A stretch of DNA of 22,174 bases, from positions 1 to 22,174 of the forward strand of contig DJBY01000049.1 in NCBI GenBank assembly GCA_002430605.1. Direction: 5' to 3'. This document shows positions 6,821 to 14,523 of this stretch, one piece after another. Position 1 is the first letter of the stretch. Every line of letters starts with the position of its first letter. A model generated the notes under the pieces. It made no database searches and had not been told where the DNA came from. It saw only the letters and a program-made list of their open reading frames with translations. The position numbers and the translations under genes were made by a program. The DNA is from Opitutia bacterium UBA5964 (lineage in GTDB: Bacteria > Verrucomicrobiota > Verrucomicrobiia > Opitutales > Coraliomargaritaceae).

Positions 6821-8890
6821 TTACTGGAAAACGTTGCCGCGGTTGTCACGATTGAAGCGTTTGAAGTCTTTTACAGGCAAGGCATCGAGAAAGCGCTGAC
6901 CGTAGGGTTTCGTTAAAATACGGGAGTCGAGCACGATAATGTTGCCGGAGTCCTCGTGGCGACGAATCAAGCGGCCGATGCCTTGGCGGAATTTAACCAA
7001 TGCTTCGGGTACGGTCATTTCAGCAAAGGGATTCCCCCCGCGTTCGCGAATGTATTCGCTGCGGGCTTCGCTAACTGGGTGGCTCGGATTGTCAAACGGG
7101 AGGCGTGCCATGATCACCTGCGACAGGGCGGGGCCAGGCACATCGATGCCAGTCCAGAAGCTGTCGGTGCCAAATAGCACACCGTTGCCTGCTTGGGCGA
7201 ATTTACGAGTGAGCTCGCTGCGGTCGATACCGTGGCCTTGGCTAAATAATGGGCGCTTGATTTTATCAAAGAAAGCTTCGGTGCGTTGGTGTACTTGTCT
7301 CAGGTCGAAATGGCTGGTGAAGAGCACGAGGGTGCCGCCGGCGACGTTGCGACTGAGCCAGCAGATCATGTTGGCAAGGTAGTCGAGGTCGAGACGACCT
7401 TGCCCTGGCTCTGGGGTAGGAGCATCGGTGGCGAGATAGACTTTGCAGTTATCTTTGTAGTTGAATGGTGAATACTCGACTTGGGTATCGGCGATCTCGC
7501 CGCCGACTTTTCCTTGAAAGCTGTCAATGCTGGTGCCGTCGGAGAGTGTGGCGCTAGTAAGGATGGCTGCGGTCTGGCGGCTGAAGAGTGCCTCGCGTAA
7601 ATAGGGAGCGACGTCAAGTGGTGCGCTGCGCAGGGTAATGAGTTGGCCTTTTTTTCCGCCGCGCTCAAGCCAGTGCACATGGTCGTCTTCGGCCAGTGTG
7701 ACGAAGCCGTTGATCGTATCGCGGTAGCCGAGTATACGGCGGCGGTGGTCTTTGAGCTCGTCTTGCACACGCTCGTTGTCGCTCTTTTGGATGATCGCAC
7801 CAAGCCGCTCGGCGACTTCTTTGAGCGGGCCGGAAACAATGTTATCGCAAAAATCGGCTTCGTGGATGCGCAGAATGGAGTGCTTGGTGAGAAAAGTGTC
7901 ACCGAGGTAACTGAAGAATTCGCCGGCGGCGGCGATGGCATTATCGACTGCATCGTGATCCCACTTTTGGCCGTGCTTGCGGAGTATGCCGCGATTGGTG
8001 CGCGGGTTATAAATACGTTTGAGGGCCCGATCGACTGCGTAGGAGCTGGCATGGATGCCGAAGTGATCGGTGGCGATCGCGGGTATCCGGTGCGCTTCGT
8101 CGAGCACCACAAAGTCGTCGGGCAGAAGGATGCCGCGTGCGTCGCCTTTGGGGGGCATGCCGGCATTGATCAGGGCAAACAGCAGGCTGTGATTTACGAT
8201 CACGCAGTTGGAGGTGAGCAGCTTTTTGCGTGCGCGTTGATAGAAACAAATGGCTGGATCGCAGTTTTTCTTAGAGCAGGTGGAGCTCTCGGCGTTGACG
8301 ACATCCCACACATCCGGGAGTGGTGCAGGGGAGAGCTCCTGCACGATGCCGTTCTTGCTGGTGGCCGACCATGTGGCGAGGCGGATGAGTTCGGCCCTAC
8401 CCTCGTCTGCGAGGAATTCGGTCTGTTTGGAAGATTGCGCGTCTTTAATGGCGTTGCTCAAACGAGTGGTGCAGCAGTAGTTGCCTTTGCCGACCATGAG
8501 TGCGGTCTTGAAAGTTGCATAGCGTTTGAGCTCGGGGACGGCGTTGAATAGTTGACGGCAGATCTTGAGGTCTTTGCTGCGGATCTGTTCCTGCAGTGTG
8601 ATGGTATGACTCGAGACTATCAGTGGGCGCTCGCTGTCGATCGAGTGAATGAGTCCGGGAATCAGGTACGCGAGGCTCTTGCCAACGCCCGTGCCAGCTT
8701 CGAATAGCAGTGGTTTGTTGGTCTCCAGTGACTTCGCTGTGGCCAGTGCCATGGCTGCCTGCTGTGGGCGGTGATCGAGTTGCAGGACGGTTTGCAAGGT
8801 GCCGCCTTCTTTAAAAATTGAGTCAATGAGCGCAACAAGGTAGCCTGGTTTTACGGGGCTACCTCCTGCGTTTTCGATCAGTCCAATCAT
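6821..8890 (-). CDS. XPD/DinG-family ATP-dependent DNA helicase with Fe-S cysteines
   Basis: This 689-residue superfamily 2 helicase belongs to the DinG/YoaA group, iron-sulfur 5'-3' DNA helicases acting in repair and on R-loops or G-quadruplexes. Motifs visible: Q-like RPQQ (41-44), Walker A GTGVGKS (66-72), four candidate cluster cysteines C139 or C140, C205, C210 and C215, Walker B DEAH (264-267), and C-terminal motifs GTDSFWTGIDVPG and FRQGIGRLIRR. No exonuclease domain is fused. The length is close to that of E. coli DinG (716 aa). It starts 16 bases after the ispD stop, which suggests one transcript. Assignment to DinG rather than YoaA is not possible by eye. Confidence 0.9.
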   Translation of the reverse strand: MIGLIENAGGSPVKPGYLVALIDSIFKEGGTLQTVLQLDHRPQQAAMALATAKSLETNKPLLFEAGTGVGKSLAYLIPGLIHSIDSERPLIVSSHTITLQEQIRSKDLKICRQLFNAVPELKRYATFKTALMVGKGNYCCTTRLSNAIKDAQSSKQTEFLADEGRAELIRLATWSATSKNGIVQELSPAPLPDVWDVVNAESSTCSKKNCDPAICFYQRARKKLLTSNCVIVNHSLLFALINAGMPPKGDARGILLPDDFVVLDEAHRIPAIATDHFGIHASSYAVDRALKRIYNPRTNRGILRKHGQKWDHDAVDNAIAAAGEFFSYLGDTFLTKHSILRIHEADFCDNIVSGPLKEVAERLGAIIQKSDNERVQDELKDHRRRILGYRDTINGFVTLAEDDHVHWLERGGKKGQLITLRSAPLDVAPYLREALFSRQTAAILTSATLSDGTSIDSFQGKVGGEIADTQVEYSPFNYKDNCKVYLATDAPTPEPGQGRLDLDYLANMICWLSRNVAGGTLVLFTSHFDLRQVHQRTEAFFDKIKRPLFSQGHGIDRSELTRKFAQAGNGVLFGTDSFWTGIDVPGPALSQVIMARLPFDNPSHPVSEARSEYIRERGGNPFAEMTVPEALVKFRQGIGRLIRRHEDSGNIIVLDSRILTKPYGQRFLDALPVKDFKRFNRDNRGNVFQ

Positions 8891-8906
8891 GCGTTTTAGA
8901 GCCTGC

Positions 8907-9656
8907 CTACTGCTGGAGCAGCCAGGCGGCGTAACTTAGATCTGATGGAGTGGTGATTTTTAAGTTGGCTGCATGGTTGGGCACTAAAGTGCTGTGCAGG
9001 CCGATGGTGGCCGCTGCGGCGGTGTCGTCGGTGACGCGTAGGCCAGAATCATGCACGTGCTGGTAAGCTTTGAGGATATCTGGCAGGGCGAAGGCTTGCG
9101 GTGTCTCCATAGCCCAGAGGCGGGAGCGGTCGAGGTCTTCGAGCTCGGTTTGTGTGAGTTGACCTGCAGTGGGAATACGTTTGATCGTATCGGCCACAGG
9201 ATGAGCGAGCACTGCGGCTCTGTCGCGCAGCACAGCGGTGTGGAGTGCTTGTATTGAGTTGGCGGATACGAGTGGTCGCGCACTGTCGTGGATGAAGACG
9301 TGGGTGCAAGTCTTTGCTTGAATGCGCAGTGCGTTGTAGACAGAGCCTTGGCGTTGGTCGCCACCGAGTACCCAGTCGATGGGCATCCCTTGGAGGTCGA
9401 TTTGGCGCAGCGCGACCGCTAGTTCCGCTTTTTGCGCGTCGTTGCGGTAGACGATGGTGAAGCGGTCGATGCAACCACTCGCAAGAAAGGCACGAATGCT
9501 GTGGCAGAGGATTGGCAGGCCGTTGAGTGGCGCGAGTGCTTTATCCGCAATGATGCCTTGCATGCGGGAGCCGCTACCAGCCGCGAGAATGATTGCGCTG
9601 GCGGAGGGAGAGCTGAGGCTTGAGGCTGGAGGGCTGAGAGTGATGATTAGTGAGAG
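8907..9656 (-). CDS. ispD: IspD, MEP cytidylyltransferase, start codon uncertain
   Basis: IspD joins CTP and 2-C-methyl-D-erythritol 4-phosphate in the MEP isoprenoid pathway. The body is clear: GGDQRQGSVYNAL, FIHDSARPLV, ADTIKRI, RLWAMETPQAF, VTDDTAA and NLKITTPSDL. The first ATG (9561-9563) would start inside the CTP-binding loop. The in-frame codons before it read AIILAAGSGSR, exactly the N-terminal strand and glycine-rich loop that IspD needs, so translation must begin upstream. The frame is open back to a TAA at 9657-9659, but none of those codons is ATG, GTG or TTG. A rare start such as ATC or ATT around 9590-9600 is possible. I give the full open frame; the true start lies within 9563-9656. 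It lies downstream of pyrF and 16 bases before the helicase gene. Confidence 0.85.
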   Translation of the reverse strand, partial: LSLIITLSPPASSLSSPSASAIILAAGSGSRMQGIIADKALAPLNGLPILCHSIRAFLASGCIDRFTIVYRNDAQKAELAVALRQIDLQGMPIDWVLGGDQRQGSVYNALRIQAKTCTHVFIHDSARPLVSANSIQALHTAVLRDRAAVLAHPVADTIKRIPTAGQLTQTELEDLDRSRLWAMETPQAFALPDILKAYQHVHDSGLRVTDDTAAAATIGLHSTLVPNHAANLKITTPSDLSYAAWLLQQ

Positions 9657-9665
9657 TTAGAGTGA
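9605..9665. repeat. Low-complexity GAG/CTGA-rich tract at the ispD 5' end
   Basis: On the + strand this stretch is a degenerate series of purine-rich words (GAGCTGAGG, CTTGAGG, CTGGAGGG, CTGAGAGTG, ATTAGTGAGAG, TTAGAGTG). On the coding strand it is pyrimidine-rich and would give a Ser/Leu/Pro-rich leader. It looks like a non-coding degenerate repeat that abuts or has invaded the ispD start. Confidence 0.45.
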
Positions 9666-9690
9666 ATCGCGGGGTTAACCCGCCCGCGAT
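9666..9690. repeat. Hairpin 1 in the pyrF-ispD spacer
   Basis: ATCGCGGG (9666-9673) and CCCGCGAT (9683-9690) are perfect 8-bp arms around a 9-base loop. The GC-rich stem is stable in either orientation. It is not followed by a U-run in the pyrF direction, so it is more like an extragenic palindrome than an intrinsic terminator. Confidence 0.6.
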
Positions 9691-9707
9691 GGCTGATTCT
9701 GATCGGC

Positions 9708-9727
9708 GGCAACGACGGAGCGTTGCC
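9708..9727. repeat. Hairpin 2 in the pyrF-ispD spacer
   Basis: GGCAACG (9708-9714) and CGTTGCC (9721-9727) pair perfectly over 7 bp around the loop ACGGAG. It begins 23 bases after the pyrF stop. Together with the hairpin at 9666-9690 it forms a two-hairpin unit filling most of the spacer. It may attenuate or process the leftward transcript. Confidence 0.6.
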
Positions 9728-9750
9728 CTCCATTTAAAAGGTGAATGGTA

Positions 9751-10458
9751 TTACACTTCTGCTAGCTCCGCGCGGATAGCAGCAGCGGCAGCGGCGGGAT
9801 CGTCGGCTTTGAGTATCGGGCGGCCGACGACGATGTAGCTGGAGCCGGCAGCGGCAGCGGCGTGTGGTGTCATAATGCGTTTTTGTTCGTCGGCTGAGCT
9901 GCCTTTGGGACGGATTCCTGGTGTGACGATGATTGGCTCGTAGCCGAAGCGTGCGCGAAGGGGTGCGAGTTCCAACGAGGAGCAGACGAGACCTTGGATG
10001 CCGGCGTTGAGGCTGAGGTCGGCTAAGTGTTTGACCTGCGCTTCGGTGGTGGCGTGTACGTTGAGGCTGCGTAGCTGTGGCTCATCCATGGAAGTGAGGA
10101 CGGTGACCGCGAGCAGGTTAAGATTTGGTGAGTAATCGGCGCGGGCCTTGTTTGCCCATTCGAGCATTTCGCCGCCGCCGGAGGCGTGCAGCGTGAGCAG
10201 CTCGACGGGTAGGCTGGAAATGCTCTGCACCGCTTTGGCGACGGTGTTGGGAATGTCATAGAGTTTCAGGTCGAGAAATACTTTATAGCCGCGATCGGCG
10301 ATTTCGCGGACGAAGTCGGGCCCGTAAGCGGTAAATAACTGAAGGCCTACTTTGACCCATTCGAGAGAATCGCCTAGGCGGTCGAGCATAGCGAAGGCTT
10401 CTTCGCGGGTTTCGAGGTCGAGGGCGAGTATGAGTTTACAGGAATTCTGGTCAGGCAT
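9751..10458 (-). CDS. pyrF: PyrF, orotidine 5'-phosphate decarboxylase
   Basis: PyrF removes CO2 from orotidine monophosphate to give UMP, the last step of de novo pyrimidine synthesis. The 235-residue length is typical of the bacterial class I enzyme. Visible landmarks: LILALDLETREEA near the N-terminus, the catalytic D-x-K-x2-D segment FLDLKLYDIPNTV, the HASGG motif and the phosphate-binding ITPGIR-type segment (IVTPGIRPKGSS), then YIVVGRPI. I chose the ATG at 10458 (MPDQNSCK). A longer frame from 10806 would run through the ispE gene on the opposite strand and adds a Pro/Ser-rich leader with no homology. It is divergent from ispE. Confidence 0.94.
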   Translation of the reverse strand: MPDQNSCKLILALDLETREEAFAMLDRLGDSLEWVKVGLQLFTAYGPDFVREIADRGYKVFLDLKLYDIPNTVAKAVQSISSLPVELLTLHASGGGEMLEWANKARADYSPNLNLLAVTVLTSMDEPQLRSLNVHATTEAQVKHLADLSLNAGIQGLVCSSLELAPLRARFGYEPIIVTPGIRPKGSSADEQKRIMTPHAAAAAGSSYIVVGRPILKADDPAAAAAAIRAELAEV

Positions 10459-10550
10459 TAAAAAAGACTGATAAGCAGATTTGCTTGAGGCAATTTGTAA
10501 AAGCACGATTTTTTCTCGGCGGGGAACAAAATTAGCTTCATTAATGGGGC
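10459..10550. promoter_or_regulatory. Divergent pyrF/ispE promoter region
   Basis: This 92-base spacer separates two divergent genes, so it should hold both promoters unless they reach into the coding regions. It is AT-rich near pyrF. A small inverted repeat AAGCA-GATT-TGCTT lies near 10476-10489. I could not define -10/-35 elements with confidence and I see no UMP-responsive attenuator. Confidence 0.4.
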
Positions 10551-11453
10551 GTGCCAACCCAAACGAATAGTTCTTCCGGTGAATTGACTCTGCCCTCGCC
10601 GGCCAAGGTGAATCTGATGCTGTCTGTGCATGGTCGGCGTGCGGATCGCTTGCATCGACTGACATCGTTGGTCGTGGCCTTGGAATTTGGCGACACGTTG
10701 ACGATTCGGGCGGGTGGCTCGACGGATGTACTGCGTTGCTCGGATCCGGCGGTGCCGTTGGGACCAGAAAATCTGGTATTGAAGGCGGCTGCGGCGTTTC
10801 GGTCACGGTTGGGGCGTGCGGCGCATTTTGAGTTTGATTTGTACAAGCGCATCCCGATGGGTGCTGGGCTCGGCGGCGGCAGCGGCAATGCGGCGGTGGC
10901 GCTGCGTGGGATGAATCAGCTCTCGGGTGAGCCGTTTACGAACCAAGTATTGTGCGAACTCGCGGCGCAGTTGGGCTCGGACTGTACGTTCTTTATTGAA
11001 GGTCAGCCTGCGTGGATGCGCGGACGTGGCGAAGTGATCGAGCCGTTGGCGGCTGAAGTTGCTGAGCGATTACGCGGCACGCGATTGGTATTGTTTCGTC
11101 CTGATTTTGGCGTGGAGACGGCGGCTGCCTATGGCAGCTTAGCGGCGGGTGCCCCAGACAGTTATGAGCCCGAATCGGTGGCCGTGGCGCGACTGGAGCG
11201 TTTTATCGAAAGCGGCGCGTTGGGCGATGTGTTGTTTAATTCATTCGAGGGTCCAGTCGGCAGTAAATATCTGGCGATTTCGACTTTGTTGGCGCAACTG
11301 CGGGCAGCAGGCGTGGAGTGTTTGATGAGTGGCAGTGGCAGTTGTTGCTTCGCTTTATTGGAAAAAAACTGTGCTGATGTTGGTCAAATTGAAGAAATTG
11401 TTCGAGATGCATGGGGTGAAGCGGTGTTTTGGGTTGAAACTTCAATTTGTTGA
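10551..11453 (+). CDS. ispE: IspE, 4-diphosphocytidyl-2-C-methylerythritol kinase
   Basis: IspE phosphorylates the 2-hydroxyl of CDP-methylerythritol using ATP in the MEP pathway. The 300-residue protein is a GHMP kinase: PSPAKVNL (15-22) with the substrate-site Lys19, the ATP-binding loop MGAGLGGGSGNAA (103-115), LGSDCTFFI with catalytic Asp144, and the C-terminal GHMP motif SGSGSCCFAL. The start is GTG; an ATG 7 bases upstream is out of frame. In the usual motif ADGYHxL the Tyr is Leu here (ADRLHRL), a mild deviation. No ribosome-binding site is evident. ptsI follows after 59 bases. Confidence 0.93.
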   Translation: MPTQTNSSSGELTLPSPAKVNLMLSVHGRRADRLHRLTSLVVALEFGDTLTIRAGGSTDVLRCSDPAVPLGPENLVLKAAAAFRSRLGRAAHFEFDLYKRIPMGAGLGGGSGNAAVALRGMNQLSGEPFTNQVLCELAAQLGSDCTFFIEGQPAWMRGRGEVIEPLAAEVAERLRGTRLVLFRPDFGVETAAAYGSLAAGAPDSYEPESVAVARLERFIESGALGDVLFNSFEGPVGSKYLAISTLLAQLRAAGVECLMSGSGSCCFALLEKNCADVGQIEEIVRDAWGEAVFWVETSIC

Positions 11454-11512
11454 GTTGAAGATGTCAGCGTCAGCATTTCTATTTCTCCTTAACGCGATCA
11501 TCGACAACACTA

Positions 11513-13270
11513 GTGTCCGAACATACTCCCAAAGAAGAAATCATCCTTGAGGGGATTGCTGCGTCTCCTGGAGTTGCGCACGGAACTGCGCTTTTGTATC
11601 TTCAAAAGGAACTAGACGTGCCGAGCTACGATCTGCCGCCAGAGGCAATCGATTCTGAGATCGAGCGCTTCGATCAGGCAATCTTGCAGACGCGTGAAGA
11701 GATCACGGCGGTGCGGCATAAGGTAGCCGCTTCGTTGGGCGAAGGTGAGGCGCGAATTTTTGATGCGCATCTGATGGTGCTGGAGGATAGCGCACTGCTG
11801 GACGAGGTGAACTCGGAACTGCGGTCGACCAATAAGAATGTCGAGAGCTGTTATCACCAGATCGCGCAGCGTTATATTTCGTTCTTCAGCTCGATGGAGG
11901 ATGAGTATTTGAAGGAGCGTGTGACTGATATTCGAGATGTGTCACGGCGTTTGTTGCAGAACTTAATTGGCATGAATAAGTCCAATCTCGGGGAATTGGC
12001 GGCGCATAGCATTATCGTCTCCGAAGATATTACGCCATCCGATACTGCGGATATGGATCGTAGTAAGTTGCTTGGTTTTATCACGGATGCGGGCGGACAA
12101 ACCAGTCACTCGGTGATTATGGCACGTTCGATGCGGATTCCGGCGGTGGTCGGGCTACATAATGCGACAAAGACGATTCAGAGTGGCGATCAGATTTTGG
12201 TCGATGGGTATGATGGCATCGTAGTAATCAACCCGTCCGAGGCACGCCTGTTTAAGTATGGCAAGCTCGCCAGTGAACGTCGCAAGCTGGATGAGATGTA
12301 TATTTCGGTCATTTCCGAGCCGAGCGAGACCAAGGATGGTTCGCCGATTGGGCTGATGTCTAACATCGAGGGGGCTCATGAGATGGAGCAGGTCGTTGCG
12401 ATGCGTTCAAATGGGGTTGGTCTATTCCGCACCGAAGGGATCTTTCTTAGGCACCATGGGTACCCGCCCGAATCTGTGCAGTATGATGAGTATGCGGCAG
12501 TCGTAGAAGCTGCCGGTGATGAGCCCGTGATTATTCGCACTTTGGATATCGGTGGCGATAAGACTTTGGGGGATGGCGGCACGCAGGAGGATAACTCTTT
12601 TATGGGCTTTCGGGCGATTCGTTTTTGCCTCGGGAATCTGGATATTTTCAAGACTCAACTGCGAGCGATTCTTCGGGCGAGCGCCAAGGGCAATGTTAAG
12701 ATCATGTATCCGATGATCAGTGGTGTGGCTGAACTGCGACGTGCGAATCAAATTTTAGAGGAAGTGAAAGTTGATCTTCGCGCTGAAAATCTGGCATTTA
12801 ATGAAGGGATCGAAGTCGGGGCCATGGTCGAAATCCCTAGTGCGGCTGCAATTATTGACCTGTTGGCGGCGGAAGCAGATTTCTTTAGTATCGGCACGAA
12901 TGATTTGATCCAATACCTAATGGCGGTGGATCGTCTAAACGATCGTGTCGCGCATCTCTATGAGCCCGCACACCCAGCGGTGCTTCGCACGCTGAAGGTG
13001 ATTATCGACGAGGCCAATCGTTTGGGTAAACCCGTGAGTGTGTGTGGCGAGATCGCTGGCGACCCTATTTACGCGGCGTTACTGCTCGGAATGGGCGCGA
13101 CTTCGCTGAGTCTGACATCGTCGATGCTGCCAGAGGTGAAGTATTTTATTCGTAACGTGAAAATCACTGACGCGCGTGCGCTGGCTGAGGAAGTATTGAA
13201 GGTAAATGATCCAGTGGCCGTGGTTCAGCGCTTGAAGGATTTTCGGGTCGAAACGATCGGAAAGCGATAG
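11513..13270 (+). CDS. ptsI: Phosphoenolpyruvate-protein phosphotransferase (Enzyme I)
   Basis: Enzyme I takes phosphate from phosphoenolpyruvate onto a histidine and passes it to HPr. The 585-residue length is standard. The HPr-binding helical domain comes first (ASPGVAHGTALLY, 17-29). The phospho-histidine segment is GGQTSHSVIMARSMRIPAVV with His199; the family usually has GGRTSH. The PEP-binding barrel shows GLFRTEG (R305), the metal-binding part MVEIPSAA, FSIGTNDLIQY, and the active-site cysteine in SVCGEIAGD (C510). It starts with GTG and has no visible ribosome-binding site. Neither HPr nor an EII permease is encoded nearby, so a regulatory PTS branch is possible but inferred. Confidence 0.94.
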   Translation: MSEHTPKEEIILEGIAASPGVAHGTALLYLQKELDVPSYDLPPEAIDSEIERFDQAILQTREEITAVRHKVAASLGEGEARIFDAHLMVLEDSALLDEVNSELRSTNKNVESCYHQIAQRYISFFSSMEDEYLKERVTDIRDVSRRLLQNLIGMNKSNLGELAAHSIIVSEDITPSDTADMDRSKLLGFITDAGGQTSHSVIMARSMRIPAVVGLHNATKTIQSGDQILVDGYDGIVVINPSEARLFKYGKLASERRKLDEMYISVISEPSETKDGSPIGLMSNIEGAHEMEQVVAMRSNGVGLFRTEGIFLRHHGYPPESVQYDEYAAVVEAAGDEPVIIRTLDIGGDKTLGDGGTQEDNSFMGFRAIRFCLGNLDIFKTQLRAILRASAKGNVKIMYPMISGVAELRRANQILEEVKVDLRAENLAFNEGIEVGAMVEIPSAAAIIDLLAAEADFFSIGTNDLIQYLMAVDRLNDRVAHLYEPAHPAVLRTLKVIIDEANRLGKPVSVCGEIAGDPIYAALLLGMGATSLSLTSSMLPEVKYFIRNVKITDARALAEEVLKVNDPVAVVQRLKDFRVETIGKR

Positions 13271-13341
13271 GTTTTCTCTAACTCATCGTTTCAGGATGAA
13301 AGAGCATTGCATCTAAGCGTGCGGTTTATTGTCTCAGGGGC

Positions 13342-14307
13342 ATGCAGATTATAGTACTTGATGCTGGGACATTGGACTTTGATGACGCCGCATGGGCAGC
13401 GCTTCGCGAGCTGGGGGATGTGCAGCTGTATGCGTCGACTGCTACTGATGCGGCGGCGATTAGGCAATGTATCGGTGAGGCCGAAGTTGTTTTTACCAAC
13501 AAAGTGCCACTTTCGGCTGATGTGCTGGAGGCGGCGCCGAACTTGAAGTTTATTGGCGTGCTGGCCACGGGATATAATGTGGTCGATACGGCAGCTGCCG
13601 CTCGGTTTGGGCAAACTGTGTGTAATGTACCAACCTATGGGTCGGCGACGACTGCGCAGCATGCGGTCGCTCTGATTCTGGAGTTGTGCAACCATGTCGG
13701 GCAGCACAGCGCATCGGTGCATGCGGGCGATTGGGTGCGCAGTGAGCTGTTCTCGTATTGGCAACAGGCACCGCGTGAGTTAGCTTCAATGACGGTTGGC
13801 ATTGTCGGATTCGGCACGATCGGTCGTCGTGTAGCTGCCATTCTCCATGCTATGGGCGCCAAGGTGATTGCTTCGGCGCGCACCGAGCGTAATACGCCGG
13901 ATTATGATGGTTTTGAATGGGCCTCGAACGAAGTGATCTTTGAGCGAGCTGATCTAGTGAGTTTACATTGCCCCGAAACGTCGGAGACCAGTGGTTTTGT
14001 AAATGCAGCTTTGCTGGCGACGATGAAGCCGGGGGCATTGTTGGTCAATGCCGCTCGGGGAGGGCTCGTTTGTGAAGTTTCGCTGGCGGCGGCTTTGCGC
14101 AGTGGTACTTTGGGCGGTGCTGCGGTCGATGTCGTGCGTAAAGAGCCGATGGCTGCCGACTGTCCGTTGTTGGGTGCGCCAAATTGTTTGATCACGCCGC
14201 ACATTGCCTGGGCGAGTGAGCCGGCACGTCGACGTTTGTTAGCCACATCGGTGGATAACTTACGGCAATTTATTGCGGGGCATCCTGTGAATGTCGTTTC
14301 AGGGTAA
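13342..14307 (+). CDS. D-2-hydroxyacid dehydrogenase, glycerate dehydrogenase-like
   Basis: This 321-residue NAD(P)-dependent enzyme belongs to the D-isomer-specific 2-hydroxyacid dehydrogenases. The split catalytic domain (1-100 and the C-terminus) flanks a Rossmann domain with VGIVGFGTIGRR (152-163). The catalytic triad is complete: Arg239 (NAARGG), Glu268 (RKEP) and His287 (TPHIAWAS). The segment FTNKVPLSADVLEAAPNLKF and TGYNVVD are typical of the glycerate dehydrogenase/hydroxypyruvate reductase branch, so hydroxypyruvate or glyoxylate is the likely substrate. Other 2-ketoacids cannot be excluded. It starts with ATG preceded by AGGGG, a weak ribosome-binding site. It lies 71 bases after ptsI with no convincing terminator between. 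Confidence 0.88.
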   Translation: MQIIVLDAGTLDFDDAAWAALRELGDVQLYASTATDAAAIRQCIGEAEVVFTNKVPLSADVLEAAPNLKFIGVLATGYNVVDTAAAARFGQTVCNVPTYGSATTAQHAVALILELCNHVGQHSASVHAGDWVRSELFSYWQQAPRELASMTVGIVGFGTIGRRVAAILHAMGAKVIASARTERNTPDYDGFEWASNEVIFERADLVSLHCPETSETSGFVNAALLATMKPGALLVNAARGGLVCEVSLAAALRSGTLGGAAVDVVRKEPMAADCPLLGAPNCLITPHIAWASEPARRRLLATSVDNLRQFIAGHPVNVVSG

Positions 14308-14523
14308 TATCTGATTTTGAGGTGCAACAGGCGGCGGTTTGCGTCTCTCAGTAATGGCTTTGCACGTATGGAACCTAGAATGTCTATGCGTTTTAGCATA
14401 AAATGGCTTTGTTTTGTTTTTTTGGTGGAGTGACGCTGCAGATGTTGTATCTGTCTAACGTTTTAAATCAGTTGATCTGATGGTTAGTGGCGCTTTCCAG
14501 CGTGTACTACAATTCCCCCTTTT
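14308..14523. other. Spacer with weak terminator candidate and direct repeat
   Basis: No gene is evident in these 216 bases. TATGC (14385-14389) and GCATA (14396-14400) form a short 5-bp hairpin, followed 11 bases on by a T-rich run (14412-14422). This is at best a weak terminator for the dehydrogenase gene. AATGGCTTTG occurs twice, at 14353-14362 and 14402-14411. ATCAG-TTGAT-CTGAT near 14468-14482 is a further small inverted repeat. The promoter of the glycosyltransferase gene probably lies here but I cannot define it. Confidence 0.35.

Noticed and set aside
7643..8551. Long 302-codon + strand ORF
   Set aside because: It is fully antisense to the helicase gene and runs in the frame favoured by GC-rich codons; it shows no recognisable motifs.
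10459..10806. Longer pyrF frame (351 residues)
   Set aside because: The additional 116 residues are antisense to ispE, Pro/Ser-rich, and not part of the OMP decarboxylase fold.
13276..13304. Terminator after ptsI
   Set aside because: Only a weak interrupted stem (CTCT, TCATC / GATGA, AGAG) with no T-run.
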